DNA from: Aplectana chamaeleonis
Taxonomy: Eukaryota > Nematoda > Chromadorea > Rhabditida > Cosmocercidae
DNA: 64,000 nucleotides
Assembly (NCBI GenBank): GCA_029168955.1
Contig: JAPDOI010001705.1
Location: 62,001-126,000 of the forward strand
Reading direction: 5' to 3'
The translations under genes and the position numbers were made by a program. Positions 25,984-38,900 of this stretch are shown here, piece by piece (position 1 is the stretch's first letter; the number at the start of each line of letters is the position of its first letter). A model generated the notes under the pieces. The model was not told the DNA's origin, searched no databases, and was given only the letters and a program-made list of their open reading frames with translations.

Positions 25984-26780
25984 CTGAAAGTTGGGCTCCG
26001 CAGAAAAGGTCAAGGATTTGGCATTGCTCCTAAATGTCGTGAAATTGTCTTATTGGATTTGGCTCTCAACTTGATTTTTCAAATGTAGTGAAATTGTCGA
26101 ATTGATTTGGCTGTTATGATACTATATGCAGATAACATCATCATTAAATCTAGTGAAATTGTTGCAAACGGATTTGGCAGGAGCTCTATGAATTATCACA
26201 GTCAAATCACGCGTCAGAAGGGGTTTTCCTTGGAGCGCATATTGAATCGAATGAGAACAGGAATAAACCTAGCAGCAAAACGTTTCTATACAATGCGAAC
26301 CGTGAAAGCGTTGAGGACACGAAGACATAGTCAGTAGCGAGTAAATTGCGTTAGATTTCGTTTTCATGAATTTTATCTCATCGGTGAGGGAAGGTCTGGT
26401 ACCTGAAAAGGCCACACTGAAAAGGCAGAATAGCATTTGGAAACCTTAATTCTAGCCCATAAGGCCACGTTTCGTCCAGCATTGTTGACTGAGGATTATT
26501 ATTTTTTTCTTTTTGTCTTCATTCGCTCGCCAGAGGACCTTCTGACGCATGATTTGACTGTGATAATTGATAGAGCTCCTGCCAAATCCGTTTGCAACAA
26601 TTTCACTACATTTAATGATTATGTTATCTGCATATAGTATCATAACAGCCAAATCAATTCGACAATTTCACTACATTTGAAAAATCAAGTTGAGAGCCAA
26701 ATCCAATAAGACAATTTCACGACATTTAGGAGCAATGCCAAATCCTTGACCTTTTTCTGCGGAGCCCAACTTTCAGAAAT
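25984..26780. mobile_element. long foldback element, related family
   Basis: The left arm from 25984 (CTGAAAGTTGGGCTCCGCAG) is the reverse complement of the right arm ending near 26780 (CTGCGGAGCCCAACTTTCAG), with arms of about 240 bp. The terminal CTGAAAGTT and the internal GATTTGGC spacing resemble the foldbacks at 41.4 and 50.3 kb. Confidence 0.88.
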
Positions 26781-27624
26781 TTCACAACTTTTTACAAGGG
26801 TTTCCTTCTACAATATCGTCAAGCCTCTAAAAGGCAAGTTGTTTTTCTCTGAAACATAGTGGTAGAAATGAAGAAACAGCTGCTAGGATTGCAAGATAAT
26901 AGTTGCAACGCGGCTTCCTACAGACAAGATACAAGGCATATACTTTTTGAATTTAAAAGTCGAGAAAATGAAGAAATGAGTTTTAAAATGACCCAATTGT
27001 ACAGGGTTGGGGCACAATCCTAGACGGGGGAGAGGGGGGCACCCACCATTCAAGACAGAAGTGAAATGAACCACCCATTGGTAAGGCTACCAGTCGGAGT
27101 ATTTTCATGAAGTTTCTATAAAAACAATGATTGATAGCAGTATCAGACATCTTTTATCAGAATTTTCCATCATTTCTATGAGTCTCGGGTGGCCTCACCC
27201 CGTCTAGGATAGACCCAGGGTCAGTCGCTCTAGCCAAACTTCACCGGTTCTTGCTGACGTGGCTCGTCTGCGCCGGACCATATGTCTGATTCGGAACAAG
27301 AACGATAGTTAAGTGCGCCCGAAGAGGACTACCGTAACCTTAGGAATGATGTTATTCGGCTCTCTTAAACAAATTTGATGATACCCAATTGATCAATGAT
27401 AAAGATAAAAGAAGTGAAGAGCGGTGTGTCTTCATTCACACACCGTCCTTCTCCAGAGGTCAGCAGTTGAGGATCTGCCTGGACTATAAGCAGAAAAACA
27501 ACACCAGCGGTAGTGAAGATGTAGCGAATTCGGAGTAAAAACTTAGAAAATTTTAGAGCCAACTCGAGTGAGATTACAATAGCCTTGTTCTGGCGCAATT
27601 GCCTATCGCTCTTGTTGATTCGGA
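26781..27624. other. no gene seen between foldback element and array
   Basis: Short ORFs on both strands, none with family resemblance or splice context. Confidence 0.45.
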
Positions 27625-29150
27625 GGCATGACTTGCATACGGTGTCCTGGACATTAAACGGAGGTCCTGCGCACGTCCTTTGATGTTCTGCACACTCCTA
27701 CTAAGGTCCTGCACACGTTCCATGATGTCCTGCACACTCCTACTGAGGTCCTGCACAGGTCCCATGGTGTCCTGCACACTCCTACTAATGTCTTGCACAC
27801 GATCCATGATGTCCTGCACACTCCTACTGAGGTCCTGCACAGGTCCCATGATGTCCTGCACACTCCTACTGAGGTCCTGCACAGGTCCCATGATGTCCTG
27901 CACACTCCTACTAAGGTCTTGCACACGTTTCATGCTATCCCGCACACCCCTACTGGGGTCCTGCACAGGTCCCATGATGTCCTGCACACTCCTACTAAGG
28001 TCTTGCACACGTTCCATGATGTCCTGCACACTCCTACTGGAGGTCCTGCACACATTCTACGACGTCCTGCACACCCTACTGGGGTCCTGCACACGTCCCA
28101 TGATGTCCAGTCCACTCCTACTACGGTCCTGCACACGTTCCATGATGTCCTGCACACTCTCCTACTGAGGTCCTGCACAGGTCCCATGATGTCCTGCACA
28201 CCCTACTGCTGGGTCTTGCACACGTTCCATGATGTCCTGCACACTCCTACTGAGGTCCTGCACACATTCTACGACGTCCTGCACACCCCTTACTGGGGTC
28301 CTGCACACGTCCCATGATGTCCAGTCCACTCCTACTACGGTCCTGCACACGTTCCATGATGTCCTGCACACACTTACTGAGGTCCTGCACAGGTCCCATG
28401 ATGTACTGCACGCCCCTACTAAGGTCTTGAACACATTCCATGATGTCCTGCACACTCCTACTGAGGCCCTGCACATTACGCCCTACGACGTCCTGCACAC
28501 TACTGGGGTCCTGCACGTCCCATGATGTCCTGTCCACTCCTACTACGGTCCTGCGCACGTTCCATGATGTCCTGCACACTCCTACTGAGGTCCTGCACAG
28601 GTCCCATGATGTCCTGCACACTCCTTACTAAGGTCTTGCACACGTTCCATGATGTCCTGCACACGTCCCATGATGTCCTGTCCACTCCTACTCACGGTCC
28701 TGCACAGGTCCCATGATGTCCTGCACACTCCTAATACGGTCCTGCACAGGTCCCATGATGTCCTGCACACCCTATTAAGGTCTTGCACATCGTTCCATGA
28801 TGTCCTGCACACGTCCCATGATGTCCTGTCTCACTCTAATACGGTCCTGCACAGGTCCCATGATGTCCTGCACACTCCTACTAAGATCTGCACACGTTCC
28901 ATGATGTCCTGCACACTCCTACTGAGGTCTTGCACACGTTCCATGATGTCCTGCCCACTCCTACTGAGGTCCTGCACACATTCTACGACGTCCCTGCACA
29001 CCCTACTGGGGTCCTGCACACGTTCCATAATGTCCTGCACACTCCTACTAAGGTCCTGCACACGTTCGATGATGTCCTGCATACTCCTACTGAGGCCCTG
29101 CCCACATTCTACGACGTCCTGCACTTACCTACCTGCACACCCCTACTGAG
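27625..29150 (-). repeat. 21/42-bp minisatellite, about 36 dimers, upstream of the Clc-like gene
   Basis: On the + strand the halves read GTCCTGCACACTCCTACTGA and GTCCTGCACACGTTCCATGA, each 21 bp long. A segment with the variant GATGTCCAG recurs with a period near 214 bp (28103, 28317). The reverse complement, GTGTGCAGGAC and so on, is the same core as the intronic arrays, in opposite orientation. The array ends about 700 bp before the trans-splice site. Confidence 0.95.
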
Positions 29151-29159
29151 GTCTCACAT

Positions 29160-29334
29160 AGTCAACCGACACTTCAGCACATCCTGCGACGCCTTCTTAT
29201 CGATGGTGCGCTTTGAACGAATACGCGCCGCGGTCAAGTACATCAACCCGCACAGCGTCCTCTTCCGAGCCGGACGTTCAAAGTACACCACCCTGGAGAG
29301 CAAGGTGTTTATATGGAGTCTAAGAAAACAATGA
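29160..29334 (+). CDS. exon-like ORF after the upstream array, possible Tc5/pogo-type DNA-binding scrap
   Basis: The frame gives MVRFERIRAAVKYINPHSV followed by RAGRSKYTTLESKVFIWSLR and a stop. The latter stretch resembles the GR-x-KY-x-LE-x-x-x-x-W start of the CENP-B/Tc5-type helix-turn-helix. High GC compared with its surroundings. No start codon context or partner exon was identified, so this is tentative. Confidence 0.25.
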
Positions 29335-29535
29335 CTGATAACGAAAAACCCACCATTTTCATGAACTATTTTTGAGAGGCCGGTTTCCGAGTTTCAAACG
29401 CCCGTTAGGGGCCCAGAAGTCATTATGGTGAGTTCTGACAATTATCTTCGTCATTCCCGTGGCCGATTACCTCTATTCACAAATTTTCGAGCGATTTGGT
29501 CCACGCCTTCCAAAAAAATGGTTTTCGACGGACGG

Positions 29536-29576
29536 AGGTGGAGGCGGAGGCGGTGGCGGAGGCGGTGGTGGAGAAC
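29536..29576. repeat. (GGNGGN) microsatellite
   Basis: GGAGGTGGAGGCGGAGGCGG and continuation, about 40 bp, between the upstream array and the start of the Clc-like gene. Confidence 0.9.
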
Positions 29577-29754
29577 GTTTTTGCGTACTTTGAGAGGTCA
29601 TAACTTTAGAAAGCGGGGACCAGTTGGGATGAAAAGTTGCACACATATGTAATTTCTTGCAGCGTCGAATAGTGTACAGCTCATACCTGGTGACGGTATG
29701 AATAGGTGATCTCATTGTAGGGCATCCGCGCGGAAGAGATCGTTAGTCCAAAAC

Positions 29755-29773
29755 GTGAGCGCTTCGCGCTCAC
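29755..29773. repeat. 8-bp-arm hairpin upstream of exon 1
   Basis: GTGAGCGC-TTC-GCGCTCAC, a perfect stem with a 3-nt loop 80 bp before the putative trans-splice site. The same stem occurs in inverse orientation at 45406-45424 in intron 5, both next to CCACAATT or its complement. Confidence 0.7.
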
Positions 29774-29838
29774 CACAATTTATCAGTTTGAGATTCGTGT
29801 CGACATACCCAGACTATTTTCTATATCCCCGCCTTTAT

Positions 29839-29860
29839 GCATACTTCGTTGCAGGATTGA
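29839..29860 (+). promoter_or_regulatory. putative spliced-leader trans-splice acceptor and 5-prime UTR
   Basis: A pyrimidine-rich run followed by CGTTGCAG ends at 29854, only 6 bp before the ATG of exon 1. No convincing coding exon was found upstream. In nematodes this spacing is characteristic of spliced-leader addition. A conventional cis-spliced non-coding exon further upstream cannot be excluded. Confidence 0.55.
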
Positions 29861-29998
29861 ATGAGTTCAATCGCTCAAAAGGGATTGTTGGCCTTGTCGA
29901 TAGTGTTCATTCTCGCGGGTTTGGGACTCACAATAGCCGGTGTTTTCTCTCCAGCATGGCAAGTGGTCGATATTCGAGAATTCAGAGCCGAGCATCAG
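29861..29998 (+). CDS. Clc-like gene exon 1 (residues 1-46)
   Basis: The ATG at 29861 lies 6 bp after an acceptor-like TTGCAG. The exon encodes the N-terminal membrane segment (ALSIVFILAGLGLTIAGVF) followed by SPAW (W33 of the claudin signature) and a charged stretch ending AEHQ. The phase-0 donor is CAG/GTCTGT, with a non-consensus +3 base. Confidence 0.88.
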
Positions 29999-32900
29999 GT
30001 CTGTCCCAATATTTCTGTTCTTTCCAACTGTACTTTTTGAGAAACCCGTTATGGTGTGCTTTCCATTTCCCGCTTTCAGTTGCATATACGGTTATTGATG
30101 TACCCTCGATGCCCGAGCAGACAGGAGCTTGGCCGCTAGGCTCGTTTTGATAAGAGGTGAGAGATTGGCCGTGTGGTGTTCCGGCCACAGCCCGCACCTA
30201 ATAATCGATGCACTGATGGCCGACACCGCATCGATTACGAGGTGCCCGGGCTGGGGCCGGAGTACCACACGGCCACGCTTTCACCTCTTATCAAAACGAG
30301 CCGCAACGCAGGGATTGGGCGGCCAAGCTCCTCCCTGTGAGCTGCTCGGGCATCGAGGGTACAGTCGACACGGATCGCACTAATACTACGCGTTCCCTGT
30401 GGTGCGTTGGCGCAAACTCGGTGCACTAGTGTTATATCATATGCCCACAGAGTTTGCGCTAATGCACAGCAAGGAACGCAACGTATCAGTTCCATTCGTG
30501 CCGACTGTATTTATTTGCTTTACATTTAATTCACTACTTGACACCTGTTCTGAAAATTTTTCGAAAAGAAAGAAATCTTAGATTGAAATCTTGTGTGAAA
30601 TTTTCCCCGTCAACTTCAAGTTTTAATGTCAAAAAAAAAGAAAGAAGTCGCAGTCACATCTTTTAGAACCGGAAAAATGGTGTTTAATCTCCCTCCCTTC
30701 CTGAAGATAATGTATAGAAATTTGAATTGAAAAATCCAGATGTTCTGACTGCTAAAATCTATTTCGGGCGGAGTTTACTCGCATAATATCGGCATGGATC
30801 GTGAAGAGACTTTGCGTTCACTGTTGAAGGTTGGCGGAAAATCGGTGCACCTATGTTGTAGCATATGGGGCCGAGTTTGCCCCAACCTTCGGCAGTGAAC
30901 GCGAAATCTCTTCACGATCCATGCCGACGTTAAGTCTCCAGGTCATCCACTACTTTTACTCTGAGTATACTCGCTTTGTGCGTGCGCGCGCTTACGTCGT
31001 TCTCTCCTTCTCCAACCCTTTCTACCGCTGTCTCTCCCTCTCTATCAGCGCACGAAAGCGAAGCAAATAAGTTAATCTCGCTTCGAAATAGAGTGTACAT
31101 AGGCAAGCTTCATAATGTCTAGTATAGTCAACAGACTGCGGGCGCGTGGTATCTGCCGCTCTCGCAACCTTGCCCTCGTTCGCCGCAGTTGATGCCGCGC
31201 GGACGGCGTAGATCACAAGCAGTTACTCCGTTGATTAGACCAGAAATTGTGAAGCGACTATGCATAGCTTAAACGCTCCAAATTCCATTTTCTCGATTTT
31301 CAGCACGGCTTATGGTGGGACTGCATTCGAGCGGAAAAGCACGTTGTAGCAGTCGGTGACTTCTATGATGAGACACCGCTCCACTGCATGTACAAGGTAT
31401 GTTCACTTCAACTTCGCATTGCCGTTCAGTCCGCAAAGTGCACGCTGGTTGCGAAAGCGTGATGCGGAGCGGTTGTGAGTATCCTCAGCCAGGGATGTGG
31501 GATCACCCGGGCGGTGGGATCACTCGGGCACCAAAGTTAAAAACCGCCCGGGTGATTCCACGTCCCTTTCTGAGGATACTCGCACCGCAGCACGCTTTCG
31601 CAATCAGCGTGCACTTTGTGGACTGAACGGCAATGCGTAGTTGAACTGTAATTCATAGTATTCAATTTTTTTCAAATTTCGTTGCTAAATTTTAATTTCT
31701 GGAATGATGCTCCTTTTTCTCGTCAGGAATCGTACAGCGCTGTCCATATCGGAGTGAGATTTTGGTCTGCAATTGCGGACCACCGCTGTTGCGTCACGCA
31801 GCTTTGAGTTGATCGATTGAGGCAAAGGTTCATCGTACCGAGACCTCGTGGACCCAGCACGATTTTGCTTGGACTGCGTGCCACAACAACGGTTGTTCGT
31901 TACTGCTGACCAAGTGTTACTCCGATGCGACAGTACATAACTAGACCCTGGTTCATTTCAAGTGAACTTCTGTTTTCGATTGTCGCAGAGTGGAACGATG
32001 ACGTTTTCGTCGGAACCTCCTTATCACTAGTTATATTTCACTAACAATAAGGCTCACACTCTGCTGCTGGTGATAAGCGAAGTCTACAGGTCACTAGGGT
32101 TTTACCAGAGCATACACAGGCTTTGAAATTTTGTTGCTGCTTTTCGTCTTCTCCTGGTTCCAGTAACTGCACGCTCTTTCATGTTGTCCTTTGCACTTCA
32201 ACCTACAATTTTTTGTGCTACAAATTTTCTGAAAGACAATAATCACGACGATTTTCGTTTCCAGTTTCCTAATTAAAGGCATTGTACGCGCTGAAAACCA
32301 CACGTCGTTTTCTGGGTTTGAATCATTGGTTAGGCCCTCCTGAGAACGTCGGTAGAGTTTGTTGGGTCACCAACGCATTGCTGTGAAGTTATACATATGA
32401 TCTAGTTCCGCAATCGCGTTCAGTCCGCAAAGTCTCATTATCGCAATCGAATAAGCGAAGCGGTTGTTTTGAGAATGATTCTAGTTGAATTTTTTAAGAA
32501 CAACCGCTTCGCTACTACGATTGTAATAATGAGGACTGAACGCGATTGCGGAACTGCACTATAGTTATGTAGGTCCATTACTTGCGTGCTCAAGAAAAAA
32601 ACCATATAAATCTCACCCGCGGCTGGTGCGGTGGTCGCGTGCGCTGGCCCGCTAATTTATTCAGGCCGAGAGAAGAGCGCAGCTGATCGGCTTATGATAC
32701 CGTCAGCCGCCGAGGAGATTTAAAAGTTTTTTACAGACTTTGGCATAAATATTTACAGAAATACAGAACAGAATTTAGAACAGAGTTTTCACTCAAGAAA
32801 ACTTTCTCGTGGGTCAACTTGTGGAGGAGGATTAAATTGTCGAAGCGGTCCTGACTGACATTCGTCTGCCCAAAAGTTGCTGTTCGTATGGGCTTTCATA

Positions 32901-35900
32901 AGCAAAGGGCATGATATGACAGCAGTGGTAGTGATATGGACAACCACACTCTCGCAATTTATGAGATGTTTCCCTATTTGACCGACACCATGCTCTTGTT
33001 CTCAATAAATGAAATATGTAGATGGATGTTTTTGTTCATGTGTAAGCAGATTTTGATAAGCTCACACTTTCAACACATATAAATTGGATATGGGAAGTTA
33101 GTGAATCGAAATGGATGAGCGGTTGTAATGAGTAACGAACATAAAAATGAGGGGCGGTAGTAGAGGCGCTGCATATTTCCTAGATTGACAGGAAAATGCC
33201 TCCCGAAACCGCGCACTTCCAAAACGTGTCGCACACTCTTCAAGTTGCATGGTTTTTGAACTGTTTCGCTTCGCTACAAAAGATTCATGATTTGGCATAA
33301 AAGAAACTGTTGGACTCTCGTTTTGTTCTCCATTCCACACTTTCTATGAGCACACTCTCACGCTGTCTTGCCAATTTTCTAAGATGTTCTGCGCACTACC
33401 ACTGCTGTCATGCACACTTCTTATGACGCCTTGCACACTTCCACTGGGGTCCTGCACACTTCCTATGACGTCCTGCACACTCCCACTTGAGTCCTGCACA
33501 CTTCCACTGGGGTCGTGCACACTTCCTGTGACGTCCTGCACACTCCCACTAGGGTCCTGCACACTCCAACCGAGGTCCTGCACACTTCCTGTGACGGCGT
33601 GTACACTCCCACATAGTCAAATGTCGCGTTTTGCCCTCAAACTTTCCTCCGATTGGAGGCTTTGAACGAATTTAGTCGAAAGCTTCGGAAAATTGAGAGA
33701 TAAACCTCAAATTTGCGATAAGCACACCAAAGAACCCCCATTAGAATGTTTTAAATCGAATCTTAAAAAAAAAACGCTTTTATAACCCCTAATTTGTTGG
33801 AAGAAACGGTCAGCAAACAATTCGTACACATCCAAAACGCCATCACTCTGTAAAAAGTTCGAAGAATATGCTCTCACCCAAACTTTGAAACTTTGTCCTG
33901 GGGAGCTATTTTAGACGCTAAACACGATTATGTGGTCCATTCCCGTGTTTTCCAAGAACTGAAGCGCTTTTTCGAAGGTACAATAAGAACAAAAACGACA
34001 GTTTTGAGCTTATAACTTCTTGAAACCTGCAGTTCGGGTGGGATACTAAGCAGTTTTACTATGGAGGCCCAAGAGATACTAACAATACAAGTCGTTTCTG
34101 CAGATGCGTTTACCGCCATGAACACTTCCATTGTCATCGGAAGGCATCGATTTTCCTCGTTCTAAAAACATTTTTGGAAACAAATCGCCCATTGACATAC
34201 ATACCTATTAGAATGTTGCCCGAATATTCGTTTATTCGAATATTCGAATCTTTAAAGAAGTGGAAGATTCGTTTATTCGAATATTCAAAGAAGTGAAATA
34301 TTCGGTTTATTCGAATATTCGAATATTCAGCATGAATAATCTGAATATTCGACAAAATCGCACTCCATTTTGCCTTGATTTTACATTTCGAACATCTTAG
34401 CGTAATGACTCCTAATTTCTCACAATTCTTCGGTACCTCATAAATTTATAGTTATAGCAAGTATGCACAATATATTGAGCTGCTCGTAGGATTTTGTCAA
34501 AACGCTAGAAATGCCCATTTCACCTTTAACCCATTCACGACCACGTGTCCCACCGGTCGGACACGCGTTGAATACCACTTCGGACCGCGTGTCCCACCGG
34601 TGGGACACGCGGTCCGAAGTGGTATTCAACGCGTGTCCCTTTTACCCCTTTTGAAAAGGTACACCCTTTTGAAAAATCGATTTCTCCGCCACAAGAAACT
34701 ACTTTCGAACCTACATATGATCAATGTCTTGACCTACCCAAGACCTAAATAAAAACCTCGTGGTCCATCAGTATGCTTAGACTTGTGCAACAACATATTT
34801 AGAACTTTCTAAAATCAGGTGGGCTGAAGTAGAGGAAAAAACGGCTGTAAAGCAGCTTTAGAAGCACCTAGTGATTTCTTTTCCTCCTATTGCTAGCTTT
34901 TAGGTTGATTAGTACAAGCCTATCGTTTGAAACTCGTTTACTTTTATGAAAGCGTTGCAGTTCAGTTGACCTCGCTTTGGTTTTGAGTAATTGTTTCTCG
35001 ATAACGAAAACGTCCCGGAAGCTCAAACACTGATACTGTCCGACCATTGTTGCTAGGTACAATATGGACACAATAAAGAAAAATAAATTACCCAGGGGAC
35101 GCTATTGAAGCCAGCGTGTCCCACCGGAGGGACACATTATACGGTGACGCAATATTGCACGCGGTCCGAACGTGCAGCCACCCAAAATTAGGCGTGGTCG
35201 TGAATGGGTTAATTATAGAGAAACGTTTAAACTTCGAGCGACGGATAAGTATAGCAACACTTGAGGAACATGAAAGTGTCTCACAAAAACGGCCACATTG
35301 TATCATTTTCATGCGTATTTTTATGGAACTGGTTCGAGGTGATGCTATTCGTCCACTTTACCGGTGGACTTCACCTGCTCTGCCAATTCGAGACTTGATG
35401 CTTCGGGGAAAGCGGCCTTTATCACGCTCTGTTATCATTAGGCATCAAATTCACCTTTAGCGCCGTCATCAACTCTGCCAATTCAAGACTTGATGCCTCA
35501 GCAAAAGAGACTTGATGCTCATGTACAAGTCGGCATGAAGTCTTAATTTGCCGCGTTAAATTCACTGTATGGGTGAATTTGCCGCTAGGATAGGTGAGAA
35601 TGAGGTGAATATCCCGTGAAAATGGTGCGAACTGGCAGCGAGAGAGGGTCCAATTTACCCCAAAAATGAGGTCAAATTACCTCGAAAATTGGGTGAGTTT
35701 ACCTCGAAAATTTCACGAATTTGATGGTCCACAGCGCAAGAAGCCCCGCCTTGTCCGCAACATGGGCGTAATCTCCGCCGAGGTCTGCGGTGAGGAGCCA
35801 CCCTCTGCGGACCGCGGCGTAACTCGCCCCCCCCGCCGTGAGGATACCCACTGTATCCTCCCAGCAGCCAAAATTATGCTGGCCTCCGGAGAGTGACCCG

Positions 35901-38900
35901 AAGTCACCTTTCAGGACCGGCATCAGAATGCCAAATGAGGACTCTAGTGAGATGAGGCGGCTTTTATACCGGCTGTGCTCATGGTAAACACATCGAGACG
36001 TGATCAATCGTTTTATCATGTTTTCGCTGAGATGTTTTCACTTGTTTACAAATTTCTGAGATGCCAGCAACGGCGGTAATTTCACCCTTTGCGCTGAGTG
36101 ATATCCAACCGCTCAGCAAATTCATCCTTTGCGCGGATAAGCATAGATGACGGCGCTAAAGGTGAATTTGATGCCTTATGATAACAGAGCGTGATAAAGG
36201 CCGCTTTCCCCGAAGCATCCATTCTCGAATTGGCAAAGTGAATTCTCAGGCTGACAAAAGATTTGAGTTATCAAGAGGGTGCAGTTTATCAGATGACAAC
36301 TTACCAACCTGTTGTTGCCCCAGTTTGCCTGAGTTGATTGAATGGGATAACACGCAATAGAGTGTTACTCAAATATTCGTTTATTCGAATAATTCGAATA
36401 TTCAAAGAAGTGGATTATTCGAATTATTCGTTTATTCGAAGGCTGGATAACTATTCAAAAATTGGTCCGGAATGGTTACCTGAGATTCGAGAAAAATTGT
36501 CAAAACCACGTCATTTTGGTCGAAAAAAGGGTTCATCTCCTTTTTTTTCAGTTGGCGTACACGATCTTGTTGGAACACTTACCGTTGAGCTAGAAAGCTC
36601 ATTTTTGGCCAGAAAGTTGGTTATGATTGCACCTAGCTCCTGTCAAAATTTGGAGTTGGTAGCTCAATTTTTGTGGAACCTCAAAATTGAGGGTCAGGAA
36701 AGTCAAAAACACGTAAACATGTTATTATAAACCATCCGACGTTTACTCATTCGTAAAAATGATCTAATGAAATAAACACCGTCACTGATAGGCTTTTGCT
36801 CAGGATTGAACGCTCCCTGAGACGGGGCAACGGTTCAATCAATACAGCGGGATCTCGGAAGTACTTTTTGGAACGCCGCACGGTGTGAATCAGAAGTGGG
36901 TCACAGAACGCCGTAGAAAGTGTGTGGGACCCAAATGAGTGTGCGCAGAACGCCGTAGAAAGTGTGTGGGACCCAAATAACAAGGCGTCGTACGCCGTAG
37001 AAAGTGTGGGGACACAAATGAAAGTGCGCAGGACGCCGTAGAAAGCGTGCGGGACCTGAATGAGAGCGCGCCGAGCGCCTAGAAAGTGTGTGGGACCCAA
37101 ATGAGAGTGCGCAGGACGCCGTAGAAAATGTGTGGGAAACAAATAGCTGTGCGCCGTACGCCGTAGAAAGTGTGCGGGAGCCAAATGAGTGTGCGCAGAA
37201 CGCCGTAGAAAGTGTGTGGGACCCAAATAACAGTGCACGCCGTAAAAAGTGTGCGGGACCCAAATGAGAGTGCGCAGGACGCCGTAGAAAGTGTGTGGGA
37301 CCCGAATGAGAGTGCGCAGTACGCCGTAGAAAGTGTGTGGGACCCAAATGAGAGTGCGCAGGACGCCGTAGAAAGTGTGTGAGAAACAAATAACAGTGCG
37401 CCGGACGCCGTAGAAAGTGTGCGGGACCCAAATGAGTGTGCGCAGAACGCCGTAGAAAGTGTGTGGGACCCAAATAACAGTGCACCGGGCGCCGTAGAAA
37501 GTGTGCGGGACCCAAATGAGAGTGCGCAGAACGCCGTAGAAAGTGTGTGGGACCCGAATGAGAGTGCGCAGTACGCCGTAGAAAGTGTGTGGGACCCAAA
37601 TGAGAAAGCGCAGAACGCCGTAGAAAGTGTGTGGGAAACAAATAACAGTGCGCCGGACGCCGTAGAAAGTGTGCGGGACCCAAATGAGTGTGCGCAGAAC
37701 GCCGTAGAAAGTGTGTGGGACCCAAATAACAGTGCACCGGGCGCCGTAGAAAGTGTGCGGGACCCAAATGAGAGTGCGCAGAACGCCGTAGAAAGTGTGT
37801 GGGACCCAAATAACAGTGCGCCGGACGCCGTAGAAAGTGTGCGGGACCCAAATGGGTGCGCGCAGAACGCCGTAGAAAGTGTGCAGGGACCCAAATAACA
37901 GTGCGCCGGACGCCGTATAAACGTGTGGACCCATGAGCGTGCGCAGGACGCCGTAGAAAGTGTGGGACCCGAATGAGAGTGCGCAGAACGCCGTAGGAAG
38001 TGTGGGACCCAGATAACGGTGCGCCGGACGCCGTAGAAAGTATGCGGGATCCAAATGAGTGTGCGCAGGACGCCGTAAAAAGTGTGTGGGACCCAAATAG
38101 CAGTGCGCCGGGCGGCGTAAAAAGTGTGCGGGACCCAAATGAGAGTGCGCAGGACGCCGTACAAAGTGTGCGGGACCCAAATGAGAGTGCGCAGGACGCC
38201 GTAGAAAGTGTGTGGGACCCGAATGAGAGTGCGCCGGACGCCGTAGAAAGTGTGTGGGACCCAAATGAGAGTGCGCAGAACGCCGTAGAAAGTGTGTGGG
38301 ACCCAAATAACAGTGCGCCGGACGCCGTAAAAAGTGTGCGGGACCCAAATGAGAGTGCGCAGGACGCCGTACAAAGTGTGCGGGACCCAAATGAGAGTGC
38401 GCAGGACGCCGTAGAAAGTGTGTGGGACCTGAATGAGAGTGCGCTGACGCCGTAAGTGTGCGGGACCCAAATGAGAGTGCGCAGAACGCCGTAGAAAGTG
38501 TGTGACACCCAAATAACAGTGCGCTTGACGCCGAAAAAAAGTGTGCGGGACCCAAATGAGAGTGCGCAGGACGCCGTACAAAGTGTGCGGGACCCAAATG
38601 AGAGTGCGCAGGACGCCGTAGAAAGTGTGTGGGGGCCCGAATGAGAGTGCGCCGGACGCCGTAGAAAGTGTGTGGGACCCAAATGATAGTGCGCAGAACG
38701 CCGTAGAAAACTGTGTGGGAAACAAATAACAGTGCGCCGGGCGCCGTAGAAAGTGTGCGGGACCCAAATGAGTGTGCGCAGAACGCCGTAGAAAGTGTGT
38801 GGGACCCAAATAACAGTGCACCGGGCGCCGTAGAAAGTGTGCGGGACCCAAATGAGAGTGCGCAGGACGCCGTAGAAAGTGTGTGGGACCCGAATGAGAG

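Noticed and set aside
27574..29334. Many overlapping ORFs (up to 174 codons) on both strands over the upstream array
   Set aside because: They are 14-residue repeats in all frames of a 42-bp unit, broken by irregular indels. Only the short non-repeat tail after 29160 is kept, as a weak candidate.
35666..36019. Overlapping ORFs on both strands (76, 106 and 64 codons)
   Set aside because: They fall within an inverted-repeat element, overlap antisense to one another, and have no family signal.
36338..36730. 130-codon + strand ORF in the array-flanking module
   Set aside because: The second copy of the module (45536-45957) is frameshifted in the same place, and the N-terminal third is translated ATTCG repeat. 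Described as a repeat module instead.
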